From Selenomonas bovis DSM 23594 (lineage in GTDB: Bacteria > Bacillota > Negativicutes > Selenomonadales > Selenomonadaceae): a stretch of DNA of 64,000 nt. Both the position numbers and the translations under genes were made by a program. Below the pieces are notes generated by a model. The model saw only the letters and a program-made list of their open reading frames with translations. It was not told where the DNA came from and did no database searches. The DNA is taken from contig NZ_KB908380.1 of the NCBI RefSeq assembly GCF_000381005.1, positions 62,001 through 126,000 of the forward strand. Reading direction: 5' to 3'. The first letter of the stretch is position 1, and each line of letters opens with the position of its first letter. Positions 29,732 through 39,840 of this stretch are shown piece after piece.

Positions 29732-29758
29732 TTATCGTAGATTTCCACAAAAACTTAA
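29732..29758 (-). promoter_or_regulatory. Sigma-28 (flagellar) promoter of flagellin
   Basis: Minus strand TTAAGTTT (29751-29758), 11-base spacer, TACGATAA (29732-29739). The consensus is TAAAGTTT-N11-GCCGATAA. The -35 abuts the end of palindromic element copy B, sharing two bases with it. Confidence 0.8.
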
Positions 29759-29918
29759 GGAAGCGCTGATTAAATGAAGTGCTCCGGATTTACGTGGGTG
29801 CGCTGTACTCTTCGGAGACAAACCGCAGGCGTAGCCGAAGCTACGCTGAGGATTGTCGACGACGAGAGGACAGTGCAGACGCGTGAAGACGGAGTGCTGA
29901 ATTAATCAGCAGTTCCTT
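29757..29918 (-). repeat. Dispersed palindromic element, full-size copy B
   Basis: About 162 bases, opposite in orientation to copy A and clearly similar along its whole length. The ends are AAGGAAGCGCTGATTAAAT and the inverse of AAGGAACTGCTGATTAATT. TTAA flanks the GGAA ends on both sides. The inner hairpin is GCGTAGC-TTCG-GCTACGC; compared with copy A the stem changes but pairing is kept. There is no coding capacity. Confidence 0.8.
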
Positions 29919-29935
29919 AAATGCACCTCGCATCG

Positions 29936-30540
29936 TCATGACTGCAGGAGGCTCATGACGCGGCTCGCATGCTGATTCGCCTGCGCCAGCATCGCGCTTG
30001 CGGACTGTGAGAGGACGTTGGACTTCACGTAGTCCGTCATGGCCTTTGCCATATCCGCATCACGGATGACGGACTCGCTCGCCTGCGTATTTCCCTGCGA
30101 GGTGACGATATTCTTCTCCATGATCTCCATGCGCTGGACCTGCGCCCCCAGCGTCGTATTGGAAGCGAGAAGATATTTCATCGCCTGATCGATGTCATCG
30201 AGGAAGCGCTCCGCTTGTTTCCTTGTGCGCAGGCAGCTGCCGTCCGCATGTGCGCCTGCTTTGGGATACGGCCAGCACTCATCGCGCCATTTCGCCCTGC
30301 GCGCAGCCTCACTCGTGCAACCCGCATAATCTGAAGACCACTGTGTCGGATAGTCCGCTTCCTGAGGGTCGAGCTCGAACACCGTCCCCTCCGTGGGGAA
30401 CAAGGCGGCCAGCGTTGTGTTCGGCAACCGGATTGCCGTCTCGGCAGATCCCGTAGTCGCCCCCTGGATGTAGAGCGTCTGCTGCGGCTTTTTGCCCGCG
30501 ATTTCTGCCACTCCTGTTTGTGCCGCCCGCCGGCTTCGAT
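29936..30540 (-). pseudogene. Flagellin C-terminal fragment
   Basis: The frame encodes a flagellin C-terminal half. A segment like the end of the variable domain (PQQTLYIQGATTGSAE, RLPNTTLAALFP) leads to the conserved end, VTSQGNTQASESVIRDADMAKAM and MLAQANQHASRVMSLLQS. The N-terminal D0/D1 half is missing, and a TGA in the same frame lies just upstream of about 30540. No proper start or binding site is seen: the GTG at 30511 overlaps its only AGGAG. It also has three cysteines, rare in flagellins. It is most likely a broken gene copy, although an open frame of 191 codons remains. Confidence 0.7.
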
Positions 30541-30576
30541 AGGGGCGTCACTCATTTCCGTATGAACTGTCTTTTC

Positions 30577-30585
30577 ATTATACCA
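30577..30585 (-). promoter_or_regulatory. Extended -10 promoter near the flagellin fragment
   Basis: TGGTATAAT on the minus strand (TGn plus perfect TATAAT at 30577-30582), with no good -35. The first ATG downstream (30555) is in a different frame from the flagellin fragment. Confidence 0.5.
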
Positions 30586-30715
30586 TAAATCTATACCAAC
30601 CTCTAGGTAATCGAAATGAAAAACGTCCGTATTCCTGCGGCCTGCTGGCAACTATCTCCGCACTTTTCCTGGGACCGAAAACAATCAGGTTCCATGATGG
30701 GAGGTGCCGAGCGCA

Positions 30716-30847
30716 ATGATGGCGGGATTGAAATGGAGAATGCAAGGCAGAGTCAAGCAGGCCTTCATCCCGTATGCCATCTGTGCCGCCGATTTCTTTG
30801 ATCAGCTGGGAATGCAGGCGCAGCGCGATTGGCTGGATTTACTGTAA
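30716..30847 (+). CDS. 43-residue hypothetical protein
   Basis: Small open frame, MMAGLKWRMQGRVKQAFIPY followed by 23 residues ending DWLDLL. GGGAGGT is a strong ribosome binding site ten bases before the first of two ATGs. The head is basic and amphipathic, and the tail is acidic. I do not recognise it. It lies alone between the flagellin fragment and the symporter gene; no promoter was found. Confidence 0.4.
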   Translation: MMAGLKWRMQGRVKQAFIPYAICAADFFDQLGMQAQRDWLDLL

Positions 30848-30862
30848 GGGCGGGCGCACAAT

Positions 30863-30877
30863 GTCCACAAAGTGGAC
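30863..30877. promoter_or_regulatory. Perfect palindrome GTCCAC-AAA-GTGGAC
   Basis: A six-base inverted repeat with a three-base centre, about 130 bases upstream of the symporter promoter. It could be an operator or a small hairpin; no regulator can be named. Confidence 0.35.
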
Positions 30878-31006
30878 GTTCGTTCGTTAAATTTATTATA
30901 GATGAATCCTAGGTGCTATTCAACCTATATCAGGAAGCACAGATGAGCTTTTCCCAGGAACCGCTGAGGAATCGAGTGGAGCGGTAAGGAAGCGCCTCCT
31001 TCCCCC

Positions 31007-31036
31007 TTGCGCGTCCGCGCTCCTTTCTTATATAAT
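31007..31036 (+). promoter_or_regulatory. Promoter of the symporter gene
   Basis: TTGCGC (31007-31012), 18 bases, TATAAT (31031-31036), about 50 bases ahead of the TTG start. Confidence 0.6.
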
Positions 31037-31086
31037 AGAGAAGTCATTATAACCATAGCGAAATCGCATATAGAGGGGGAGTTTCC

Positions 31087-32565
31087 TTGACACATGACCT
31101 TACCATCATCAATACGTTCGTGCTCTACATCGGCATCATGATGGCGATTGGCGTTTATTACTATCGGCGCACGCGCAACATGAGCGATTATTTCCTCGGC
31201 AACCGCAAGCTCGGCGCGTGGGTGACGTCGCTGTCGGCGGAGGCGTCGGATATGAGCGGCTGGATGCTCATGGGCGTGCCGGGGTTCGCGTATCTCGCGG
31301 GGCTGAACGCGGGCTGGATCGCCGTCGGCATCGCCATCGGCACTTGGGCGAACTGGCATTTCGTCGCCGCCCGCCTGAGGAAATATACGGAGCTCGCGGA
31401 CAACGCGCTGACGCTGCCGGAGTTCCTGCAGAACCGCTACCATGATACGACGAATCTGCTGCGCATCGTGCCGGCGATTTTCATCCTGATTTTCTTCGTG
31501 ATCTATACGGCGTCGGGGTTCGTCTCGGCGGGGCGGCTGTTCGAGACGGTGTTCGGCATCCCGTATGAGTACGCGATCTTCATCGGCGCGGGGTCGGTCA
31601 TTTTCTATACGCTCGTCGGCGGGTTCCTCGCGGTCGCGCGCACGGATTTCATCCAGGGCATCATGATGTTCTTCGCGATCCTCGTCGTCCCCATCTGCGG
31701 CACGATGGCAAGCGGCGGTTTCGAGCGCACGCTCGCGGAGATCGGCAGCGTGCAGGCGTCGATGCTGCAGCCGCTGACGAAGCCGGACGGCTCGACGCTC
31801 GGCGCCATCGAGCTCATCTCGCTGCTCGCCTGGGGCATCGGCTATTTCGGCCAGCCGCATATCCTCGTGCGCTTCATGGCGATCCGCACGTCAGGGGAGA
31901 TCCGGCGGGCGACGCAGATCGCGATGACGTGGGTCGTCCTCTCGCTCGCGGCCGCGGTCGCCGTGGGCATGGTCGGCCGCGTCTATCTCACGGAGCCGCT
32001 CACGGGCACGGCGTCGGAGACGGTGTTCCTCGTCATGACGAATGAGCTGTTCCCGCCGATCGCCGCGGGGCTCATCCTCTCGGCGGTGCTCGCCGCCATC
32101 ATGAGTACGGCGTCGAGCCAGCTTCTCGTCGCGGCGTCGGCGTTCGCGCAGGATTTCTACCGCACGCTCATCCATCGGGACGCGGAGCAGGCGGAGCTCG
32201 TCTGGATCTCGCGCGCGAGCGTGCTCGTCATCGCAAGTCTCGCGATCTTCCTCGGCTTCAATCCGAACAGCTTCATCCTCGATATGGTCTCGTACGCGTG
32301 GGCGGGCTTCGGCGCCGCCTTCGGCCCGGCGATCCTCATGAGCCTGTTCTGGAAACGCACGACGAGGAACGGCGTCATCGCGGGCATCATCGTTGGCGGC
32401 GTCACGGTGCTCGTCTGGAAGCAGTTCGCGCTCTTCGGCCTCTACGAGATCGTCCCGGGCTTCCTCCTTTCCCTCCTCGCCATCTACGGCATCAGCCTCC
32501 TCGGCGAGCCGCCGGCGCAGGACATCCAGGAAACGTTCGACGCGGTGGGCAAGAGCCGCATCTAG
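31087..32565 (+). CDS. putP: Sodium/proline symporter (SSS family)
   Basis: Inner-membrane sodium:solute symporter, 492 residues, with about 13 hydrophobic segments. The PutP-type core is clear: NMSDYFLGNRKLGAWVTSLSAEASDMSGWMLMGVPG contains the sodium and substrate site residues, followed by YYIGxxx-like ARLRKYTELADNALTLPEFLQNRY and GYFGQPHILVRFMAIR. Proline is the likely substrate, but other amino acids cannot be excluded. The start is a TTG with GAGGGGGAG upstream. No proline-degradation gene is nearby. A long hairpin follows the stop. Confidence 0.93.
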   Translation: MTHDLTIINTFVLYIGIMMAIGVYYYRRTRNMSDYFLGNRKLGAWVTSLSAEASDMSGWMLMGVPGFAYLAGLNAGWIAVGIAIGTWANWHFVAARLRKYTELADNALTLPEFLQNRYHDTTNLLRIVPAIFILIFFVIYTASGFVSAGRLFETVFGIPYEYAIFIGAGSVIFYTLVGGFLAVARTDFIQGIMMFFAILVVPICGTMASGGFERTLAEIGSVQASMLQPLTKPDGSTLGAIELISLLAWGIGYFGQPHILVRFMAIRTSGEIRRATQIAMTWVVLSLAAAVAVGMVGRVYLTEPLTGTASETVFLVMTNELFPPIAAGLILSAVLAAIMSTASSQLLVAASAFAQDFYRTLIHRDAEQAELVWISRASVLVIASLAIFLGFNPNSFILDMVSYAWAGFGAAFGPAILMSLFWKRTTRNGVIAGIIVGGVTVLVWKQFALFGLYEIVPGFLLSLLAIYGISLLGEPPAQDIQETFDAVGKSRI

Positions 32566-32596
32566 GAAGCCGCAAGACATTTTCTCCTTGGAACGC

Positions 32597-32647
32597 AAAA
32601 AGCTGCCCCGGGCAGCGGGTACAAGACCCGCCGCCCGGGGCAGTTTG
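32597..32647. terminator. Bidirectional terminator between convergent genes
   Basis: CTGCCCCGGGC-GCGGG pairs with CCCGC-GCCCGGGGCAG. An A run lies on the left and CAGTTTGT on the right. It serves the symporter gene and, from the other side, the aminopeptidase gene. Confidence 0.85.
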
Positions 32648-32694
32648 TCATGCAGCGAGATTGCTCGGCGCAGCAATCCCTGGACTTCCTCCAC

Positions 32695-34089
32695 TCACGC
32701 GAGCTCGAGGAAAGCCATGTAGCCTTTTTTCGTCTCGTAGACGTCGACCTTGCTCGTCGCCTCCCAGGGTGCGTGCATGGAGAGGACGCCGACACCGGAG
32801 TCTACGACCTGCATGCCGTAGAGACTCATGATGTAGGCGATCGTGCCGCCGCCGCCGAGGTCGACTTTGCCGAGCTCGGCGAGCTGGTAGCGGACGCCCT
32901 TCGCCTCGAGGATGCGGCGGATCTCGCCGAGGTATTCGGCATTCGCGTCGTTGCTGCCGCTCTTGCCGCGCGCGCCGGTGAATTTGTTGAAGACCATGCC
33001 GCGACCGAGATAGGCGACGTTCTTCTTGTCATAGGCGCTCGCGTAGAGCGCGTCGTAGGCGCTCGAGACGTCGGAGGAGAGCATCTTGCAGTTCGCGAGG
33101 CAGCGGCGCAGGGCGAGGTCGCTCTCCGTACCACTTACGAGGCGCATGAGCTCGGCGACGGTATTCTCGAAGAAGCGCGACTGCATGCCCGTCGCGCCGA
33201 CGCTGCCGATCTCCTCCTTGTCGACGAGCAGGCAGCAGGAGGTGCGGCGCTTGCTCGTGTTCTCGAGCATCGCGCGCAGGGAGGTGTAGGCGCAGACGCG
33301 GTCGTCCTGCCCGTAGGCGAGCGTCATGCTGCGGTCGAAGCCGAGCTCGCGCGCCTTGCCCGCCGGCACGAGGCGCAGCTCGGCGGACTGGAAGTCCTCC
33401 TCCGCAAAGCCGTATTTCTGCTCGATGAGGGCGAGCACGCCCGCCTTGACGCTCTCCTTGTCCTCTTTCTTCAGCGGGTAGTTGCCGACGAGGATGTCGA
33501 GGTCCTCACCCTCGACGACCTTGGCGCCCGTCTTTTTCATCTGCTCCTGCGAGAGATGGATGAGCAGGTCGGTCACGCAGAACACGGGATCGTCCTCCGA
33601 CTCGCCGATGCAGATGTCGACGACAGTGCCGTCCTTCTTCACGACGACGCCGTGCAGCGCGAGCGGCAGCGCCGTCCACTGGTATTTCTTGATGCCGCCG
33701 TAGTAGTGGGTGTCGAGGTAGGCGAGCCCGCCGTCCTCGTAGAGCGGGTTCTGCTTGACGTCGAGGCTGCAGGTGTCGATGTGCGCGCCGAGGATGTTCA
33801 TGCCGTCCGCAAGGGGCGCCTCGCCGATCTGGAAGAGGACGATTGCCTTCTTCATGTTGACGGCATAGACTTTGTCGCCCGGCTGGAGGCGCTCGCCGCC
33901 CTCGATGAGCCCCGCGAGGTCGCGGTAGCCTGCGGCCTCCGCCTGGTGCACGGCCTCCTGGACGCTCTCGCGCTCCGTCTTGCAGCGGCTGAGGAAGTCG
34001 CGGTAGCCCGCATTGAGTGCCTCGAGCTCCTTTTTCTCCTCCTCGCTGTAGGTCAGATATACAGATGTTTTCTTTTCTTCCTCTGCCAT
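32695..34089 (-). CDS. M18-family zinc aminopeptidase
   Basis: Dinuclear zinc aminopeptidase I family, cytosolic, 464 residues. Metal and catalytic motifs: GAHIDTCSLD (His-x-Asp), VDKEEIGSVGATG (Glu-Glu), LGRGMVFNKFTGARGKSGSN and the C-terminal VLSMHAPWEATSK (His ligand). The N-terminal 40 residues are Lys/Glu rich. It resembles the subgroup that prefers acidic or neutral N-terminal residues; this is not provable here. A hairpin CTGAGCG-GCTG-CGCTCAG lies just ahead of the ribosome binding site. It stands alone, convergent with the symporter gene. Confidence 0.93.
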   Translation of the reverse strand: MAEEEKKTSVYLTYSEEEKKELEALNAGYRDFLSRCKTERESVQEAVHQAEAAGYRDLAGLIEGGERLQPGDKVYAVNMKKAIVLFQIGEAPLADGMNILGAHIDTCSLDVKQNPLYEDGGLAYLDTHYYGGIKKYQWTALPLALHGVVVKKDGTVVDICIGESEDDPVFCVTDLLIHLSQEQMKKTGAKVVEGEDLDILVGNYPLKKEDKESVKAGVLALIEQKYGFAEEDFQSAELRLVPAGKARELGFDRSMTLAYGQDDRVCAYTSLRAMLENTSKRRTSCCLLVDKEEIGSVGATGMQSRFFENTVAELMRLVSGTESDLALRRCLANCKMLSSDVSSAYDALYASAYDKKNVAYLGRGMVFNKFTGARGKSGSNDANAEYLGEIRRILEAKGVRYQLAELGKVDLGGGGTIAYIMSLYGMQVVDSGVGVLSMHAPWEATSKVDVYETKKGYMAFLELA

Positions 34090-34373
34090 GAAAATCTTCC
34101 TTTCCAGTCTGAGCGCAGCCGCTCAGGCGTCATAACTGATTGATAAAGATGAGATGCGCTACTCCTCTGAGTGGCGCGTTTCCACAGGATACCGGGCATA
34201 GCGACAGCAGAAGAGGCATTCTGTCTCGAATGATTTTTCGACACGCTCTCACGCCGTGCAACACCTCTTCCACCGCTACGCGGTCCCCCTTCCCCTGAGG
34301 GGAAGGTATATGTTCGTCACTATCTGACGGCAAGTAGCAATAAAGAACATATCATCGAAGGAATCAGTGTTTC
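34090..34373. other. Intergenic region with repeat remnants
   Basis: About 280 bases with no gene. It contains the CTGAGCG hairpin, a CCTTCCCCTGAGGGGAAGG hairpin near 34286, and a half-site of the palindromic repeat family (GGAATCAGTGTTTCCT, about 34360-34375) right at the end of dusB. Confidence 0.5.
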
Positions 34374-35348
34374 CTAAAAATACTCTCTGAGGATGTCTAC
34401 GAAGTCCTCGCGCGTCGTCGCCTTGTTGAAGCGGTCGCGCAGGATGGCGCCGTGGACGATGCCGCGCGTGTACCAGGTCGCGTGCTTGCGCATCTCGCGC
34501 GGGCCGACATAGTCCCCCTTGTATTTCAGCAGGAGGTCGAGATGCCGCAGCAGCACCGCGGCGCGCTCGTGAAGCGTCGGCCCCGGCAGGCGCTCGCCCG
34601 TCCTGAGGTAGTGCGTGAGCTGGCGGAAAATCCACGGATTCCCCTGCGCCGCGCGGCCGATCATGACGGCGTCGCAGCCCGTCGCCGCGCGGATGGCCGC
34701 GAGGTCGTCATAGGTGCGCACATCGCCGTTGGCGATGACGGGCACGCGCACGGCCTCCTTGACGCGGCGGATGATGTCCCAGTCCGCCTTGCCGCGGTAG
34801 AACTGCTCGCGCGTGCGGCCGTGCACGGCGATGGCGTCGACGCCCGCGGCCTCGGCGCGCCTTGCGAGCTCGACGACGTTTATGTGCTCCTCGTCCCAGC
34901 CCATGCGCATCTTGACGGTCACGGGCATCTTCACCGCGCGGCGGATGGCCGCGAGGATGCGCTCCGCCTTTTCCGGCTCGCGCATGAGCGCGGATCCCTC
35001 GCCGTTCTTGACGATCTTCGGCGCGGGGCAGCCCATGTTGAAATCGAGGATGTCGGCCGTGCCGAGCGACTCGACGTAGCTTGCCGCCTCGGCCGCCATC
35101 TCCGGCGTATTCGCAAAGATCTGCATCGCGAGCGGCCGCTCGCCGGGCTCCGAGGCGAGCATCGAGAGCGTGCGCTCATTCCTGAAATGGATGCCCTGGC
35201 TCGATACCATCTCCGCGTAGCAGAGCGGGCAGCCCATCTCGTGCGCGATGATGCGGTAGGCCGTATCCGTGACGCCCGCCATCGGCGCGAGGAAGACGGG
35301 CGTCTCGAAGCGGAACGCGCCGATGCGGATGCTCCATACATCGCTCAT
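34374..35348 (-). CDS. dusB: tRNA-dihydrouridine synthase, DusB type
   Basis: Flavin enzyme that reduces uridines in the tRNA D-loop, 324 residues. Seen: LAPMAGVTDTAYR, the catalytic-cysteine segment FNMGCPAPKIVKNGEGSALM, VTVKMRMGWDEEH, AVHGRTREQFYRGKADWD and VIANGDVRTYDD (FMN site). The C-terminal helical domain is present. Its ATG overlaps the coaX stop by four bases, so translation is coupled in the birA-coaX-dusB operon. Confidence 0.95.
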   Translation of the reverse strand: MSDVWSIRIGAFRFETPVFLAPMAGVTDTAYRIIAHEMGCPLCYAEMVSSQGIHFRNERTLSMLASEPGERPLAMQIFANTPEMAAEAASYVESLGTADILDFNMGCPAPKIVKNGEGSALMREPEKAERILAAIRRAVKMPVTVKMRMGWDEEHINVVELARRAEAAGVDAIAVHGRTREQFYRGKADWDIIRRVKEAVRVPVIANGDVRTYDDLAAIRAATGCDAVMIGRAAQGNPWIFRQLTHYLRTGERLPGPTLHERAAVLLRHLDLLLKYKGDYVGPREMRKHATWYTRGIVHGAILRDRFNKATTREDFVDILREYF

Positions 35349-36139
35349 GCCTGCGGGTTCCTTTCGCGGTGCTTTTCCTCGTTGCGCTCATAGAGCACCT
35401 GGAGGCCCGAGAGCGTGAGGAAATGGTCGACCTTGTCGATGGTCACGGACTCCCTGGCGATCATGCGCGCGAAGCCGCCCGTCGCGATGACCTTCATGGG
35501 ATGCCCGTACTCCTGCTTGATGCGGCGCACGATGCCGTCGATCTGGCCGACGTAGCCGAAGATGATGCCCGCCTGCATGCCCTGGATGGTGTTGCGGCAG
35601 ATGATCTGCTTCGTCGGCACGAGCTCGATGCGCGGCAGCTGCGAGGCGCGCGCGAAGAGCGCGTCCGACGAGGTGCCGAGGCCCGGCGCGATGACGCCGC
35701 CGAGGAAATCGCCGTTCGTGTCGACGACGTCGAACGTCGTCGCCGTGCCGATGTCGATGACGATGAGCGGCCCGCCGTAGGCTTCATAGGCGCCGACGAC
35801 GTTGACGATGCGGTCGGCGCCGATCGCGCGCGGGTTCTCATAGTGCAGGCGGATGCCCGTGCGGATGCCGGGGCCGACGACGAGCGGCTTGATGTGGAAA
35901 TAGCGCTCGCACATCTTAATCATCGGCACGACGAGCGGCGGCACGACGGAGGAGATGATGATGGCGTCGATGTCCTCCATGTGGATGCCCTGGTAGGAGA
36001 ACAGGTTGTTGATGAGCATGCCGTACTCGTCGCCCGTCTTCTGCCGGTCCGTCGAGACGCGCCAATGCTTGAGCAGTTTCCGGCCCTCATAGGTGCCGAG
36101 CACGATGTTGCTGTTGCCGATATCGAATACTAGTAACAA
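35345..36139 (-). CDS. coaX: Type III pantothenate kinase
   Basis: First step of coenzyme A synthesis, ATP plus pantothenate to 4'-phosphopantothenate; 264 residues, normal for CoaX. Motifs: MLLVFDIGNSNIVLG (phosphate 1), VVGPGIRTG, ADRIVNVVGA, and VIDIGTATTFDVVD (phosphate 2, adenosine). The start is a TTG with GAAGGAGG upstream; the longer open frame upstream belongs to birA sequence. It lies 13 bases after birA and overlaps dusB, an arrangement common in Firmicutes. Confidence 0.96.
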   Translation of the reverse strand: MLLVFDIGNSNIVLGTYEGRKLLKHWRVSTDRQKTGDEYGMLINNLFSYQGIHMEDIDAIIISSVVPPLVVPMIKMCERYFHIKPLVVGPGIRTGIRLHYENPRAIGADRIVNVVGAYEAYGGPLIVIDIGTATTFDVVDTNGDFLGGVIAPGLGTSSDALFARASQLPRIELVPTKQIICRNTIQGMQAGIIFGYVGQIDGIVRRIKQEYGHPMKVIATGGFARMIARESVTIDKVDHFLTLSGLQVLYERNEEKHRERNPQA

Positions 36140-36152
36140 GTGGTTTCCTCCT

Positions 36153-37160
36153 TCAGCGGCCCTGCCGCGCGTCTGCCGGACGGATGGAGACATCGGCAGC
36201 GAGCACGCGCCGTCTGCCTGTCTCCGTATCGACGAGCAGCGCGCCGTCCGCGTCGATGTCGACGGCACGCCCCGTGAACGTCTCATTGACGCCGATCACG
36301 CGCACCTCCTGCCCGAGCGTGAGGGAGAGGCGCCGCCACTCGTCGAGGACGGGCGCGAAGCCCTGCGCCTGCACATCCAGGGAGAGGGTCTCCATCTCCT
36401 GCAGGATGTCTGCGAGCAGCTGCCGACGGTCGAGCGGATGGCCCGCGAGCAGGGAGAGCGAGGTCGCTTTCTCGCGGATCTCCGGCGCGAACTCCGCCGC
36501 CTCGATGTTGACATTGATGCCTGTGCCGATGACGATGTAGTGGATGCGCTCCATCTCAGCGCTCATCTCCGTGAGGATGCCGACGAGTTTCTTGCCGCCC
36601 GCGAGCACGTCGTTCGGCCATTTGATGCCGACATCGAGGCCGCGCGCGCGGCAGGCGCGCACGACGGCGACGGCCGCGAGCAGCGTGTATTTCGGCGCGT
36701 CCTGCGGCAGGATATTCTGTGGGCGGAGCAGGACGGAGAAGAGGATACCCTTCCCCTTCGGGCAGAACCAGCTGCGCGCGAGGCGGCCGTGCCCCGTCCC
36801 CTGGAACTCCGTGAGCGTGACCGTGCCGTCCGGCGCGCCCTCGGCCGCCGCAATCTTGGCATCCTCATTTGTCGAGCGCGTCTCCTCCTTGTAGAGGAGC
36901 TTCGCACCGATGATCTTCGTCTTGAGCAGCGGCGCGAGCTCCGCCGGCGTGAGCAGATCCGGCGCGCCCTCGAGACGATAGCCGCTGTGCGCCTGGCTCA
37001 CGATGTCGTAGCCAGCGCGACGCAGCTCCTTGATGTGTTTCCAGATGGCCGTGCGCGAGACGCCGAGCGTCTCTGCAATCTCCTCGCCGGAGACATAGTG
37101 ATTGCCTGCCTTGCGCAGCAGGCGCAGGATTTCTTGCCGCAAACAGATTCCCCCTCGCAT
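36153..37160 (-). CDS. birA: Biotin-protein ligase / biotin repressor
   Basis: Bifunctional BirA, 335 residues. Residues ~1-65 form a winged helix (GEEIAETLGVSRTAIWKHIKELRRAGY), so it can also repress biotin genes. Then come the ligase core, with the biotin-AMP loop GTGHGRLARSWFCPKGKG, and the strand IKWPNDVLAGGKKLVGIL, and a C-terminal SH3-like cap. The ATG with AAGGTG is the longest start; a TTG six codons on, with GAGGGG, is a good alternative. No biotin-synthesis gene or BirA operator is visible in the window. Confidence 0.95.
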   Translation of the reverse strand: MRGGICLRQEILRLLRKAGNHYVSGEEIAETLGVSRTAIWKHIKELRRAGYDIVSQAHSGYRLEGAPDLLTPAELAPLLKTKIIGAKLLYKEETRSTNEDAKIAAAEGAPDGTVTLTEFQGTGHGRLARSWFCPKGKGILFSVLLRPQNILPQDAPKYTLLAAVAVVRACRARGLDVGIKWPNDVLAGGKKLVGILTEMSAEMERIHYIVIGTGINVNIEAAEFAPEIREKATSLSLLAGHPLDRRQLLADILQEMETLSLDVQAQGFAPVLDEWRRLSLTLGQEVRVIGVNETFTGRAVDIDADGALLVDTETGRRRVLAADVSIRPADARQGR

Positions 37161-37214
37161 TTCATCACCTTATTATAGCGCAAGGACGGCCCGTTGCAAA
37201 GAACGGCCTTACAG

Positions 37215-37249
37215 TAAAAAAGCATGCCCGCCCTCTGGCTGGCATGCTC
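37215..37249 (-). terminator. Terminator after ftsH
   Basis: AGCATGCC pairs with GGCATGCT, followed on the minus strand by TTTTTTAC. Confidence 0.85.
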
Positions 37250-37272
37250 TTACTTCCTTGGATGGGATGACG

Positions 37273-39264
<1,992 letters not shown>

Positions 39265-39294
39265 TGCGCGTTCCCCCTTTCGGAATCAGGCGCC

Positions 39295-39840
39295 TCAGGC
39301 ATAGACCTCCGGCTTCAGCACGCCGATATACGGCAGATTGCGATAGATCTCCGCATAGTCGAGCCCGTAGCCGACGAGGAACTCGTCCGGTACCTCGAAG
39401 CCGCAGTAATCGATTGCGACCTCCGCCGTGCGGCGCGAGGGCTTCGAGAGCAGCGCGCAGAGCTTGACGCTCGCGGGCTTCCGGTGCTCAAAATACTTGA
39501 GCAGGTAGCTCATCGTCGTGCCGGAGTCGATGATATCCTCGATGACGATGAGGTGCTTGCCCTCGATGTCATAGTCGAGATCCTTGAGGATCTTGACCGA
39601 GCCCGTCGTCGATGTGCCGCTGCCGTAGCTCGAGGCAATCATGAAATCAAAGCGCACGGGCAGGTCGATGGCACGGACGAGATCCGTATAGAAAACGGAC
39701 GCTCCCTTGAGAATACCCACGCAGTAGATATCCTCCTTCGCGTCCTTGTAGTCCTCTGTGATCTGACGGCCGAGCTCCCGGACCTTTGCCTGCAGCTCTT
39801 CCTCCGTAAAGTATACCTTTGCGATATCATCCTTCATCAT
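39295..39840 (-). CDS. hpt: Hypoxanthine phosphoribosyltransferase
   Basis: Purine salvage enzyme, 181 residues, converting hypoxanthine or guanine plus PRPP to IMP or GMP. The PRPP loop is VIEDIIDSGTTMSYL; other landmarks are GILKGASVFYTDLVRAI and FLVGYGLDYAEIYRNLPYIGVL. Its start overlaps the end of tilS by 14 bases. The second ATG (one codon later) is equally possible. Confidence 0.97.
   Translation of the reverse strand: MMKDDIAKVYFTEEELQAKVRELGRQITEDYKDAKEDIYCVGILKGASVFYTDLVRAIDLPVRFDFMIASSYGSGTSTTGSVKILKDLDYDIEGKHLIVIEDIIDSGTTMSYLLKYFEHRKPASVKLCALLSKPSRRTAEVAIDYCGFEVPDEFLVGYGLDYAEIYRNLPYIGVLKPEVYA

Larger units (their letters stand above)
30848..31086. other. Leader region of the symporter gene
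   Basis: Contains the GTCCAC palindrome, TTCGTTCGTT, and scattered termini of the palindromic repeat family (AGGAAGCACAGATGAGC, AGGAACCGCTGAGGAATC, AAGGAAGCGCC at about 30932-30998). The promoter follows. Confidence 0.45.
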
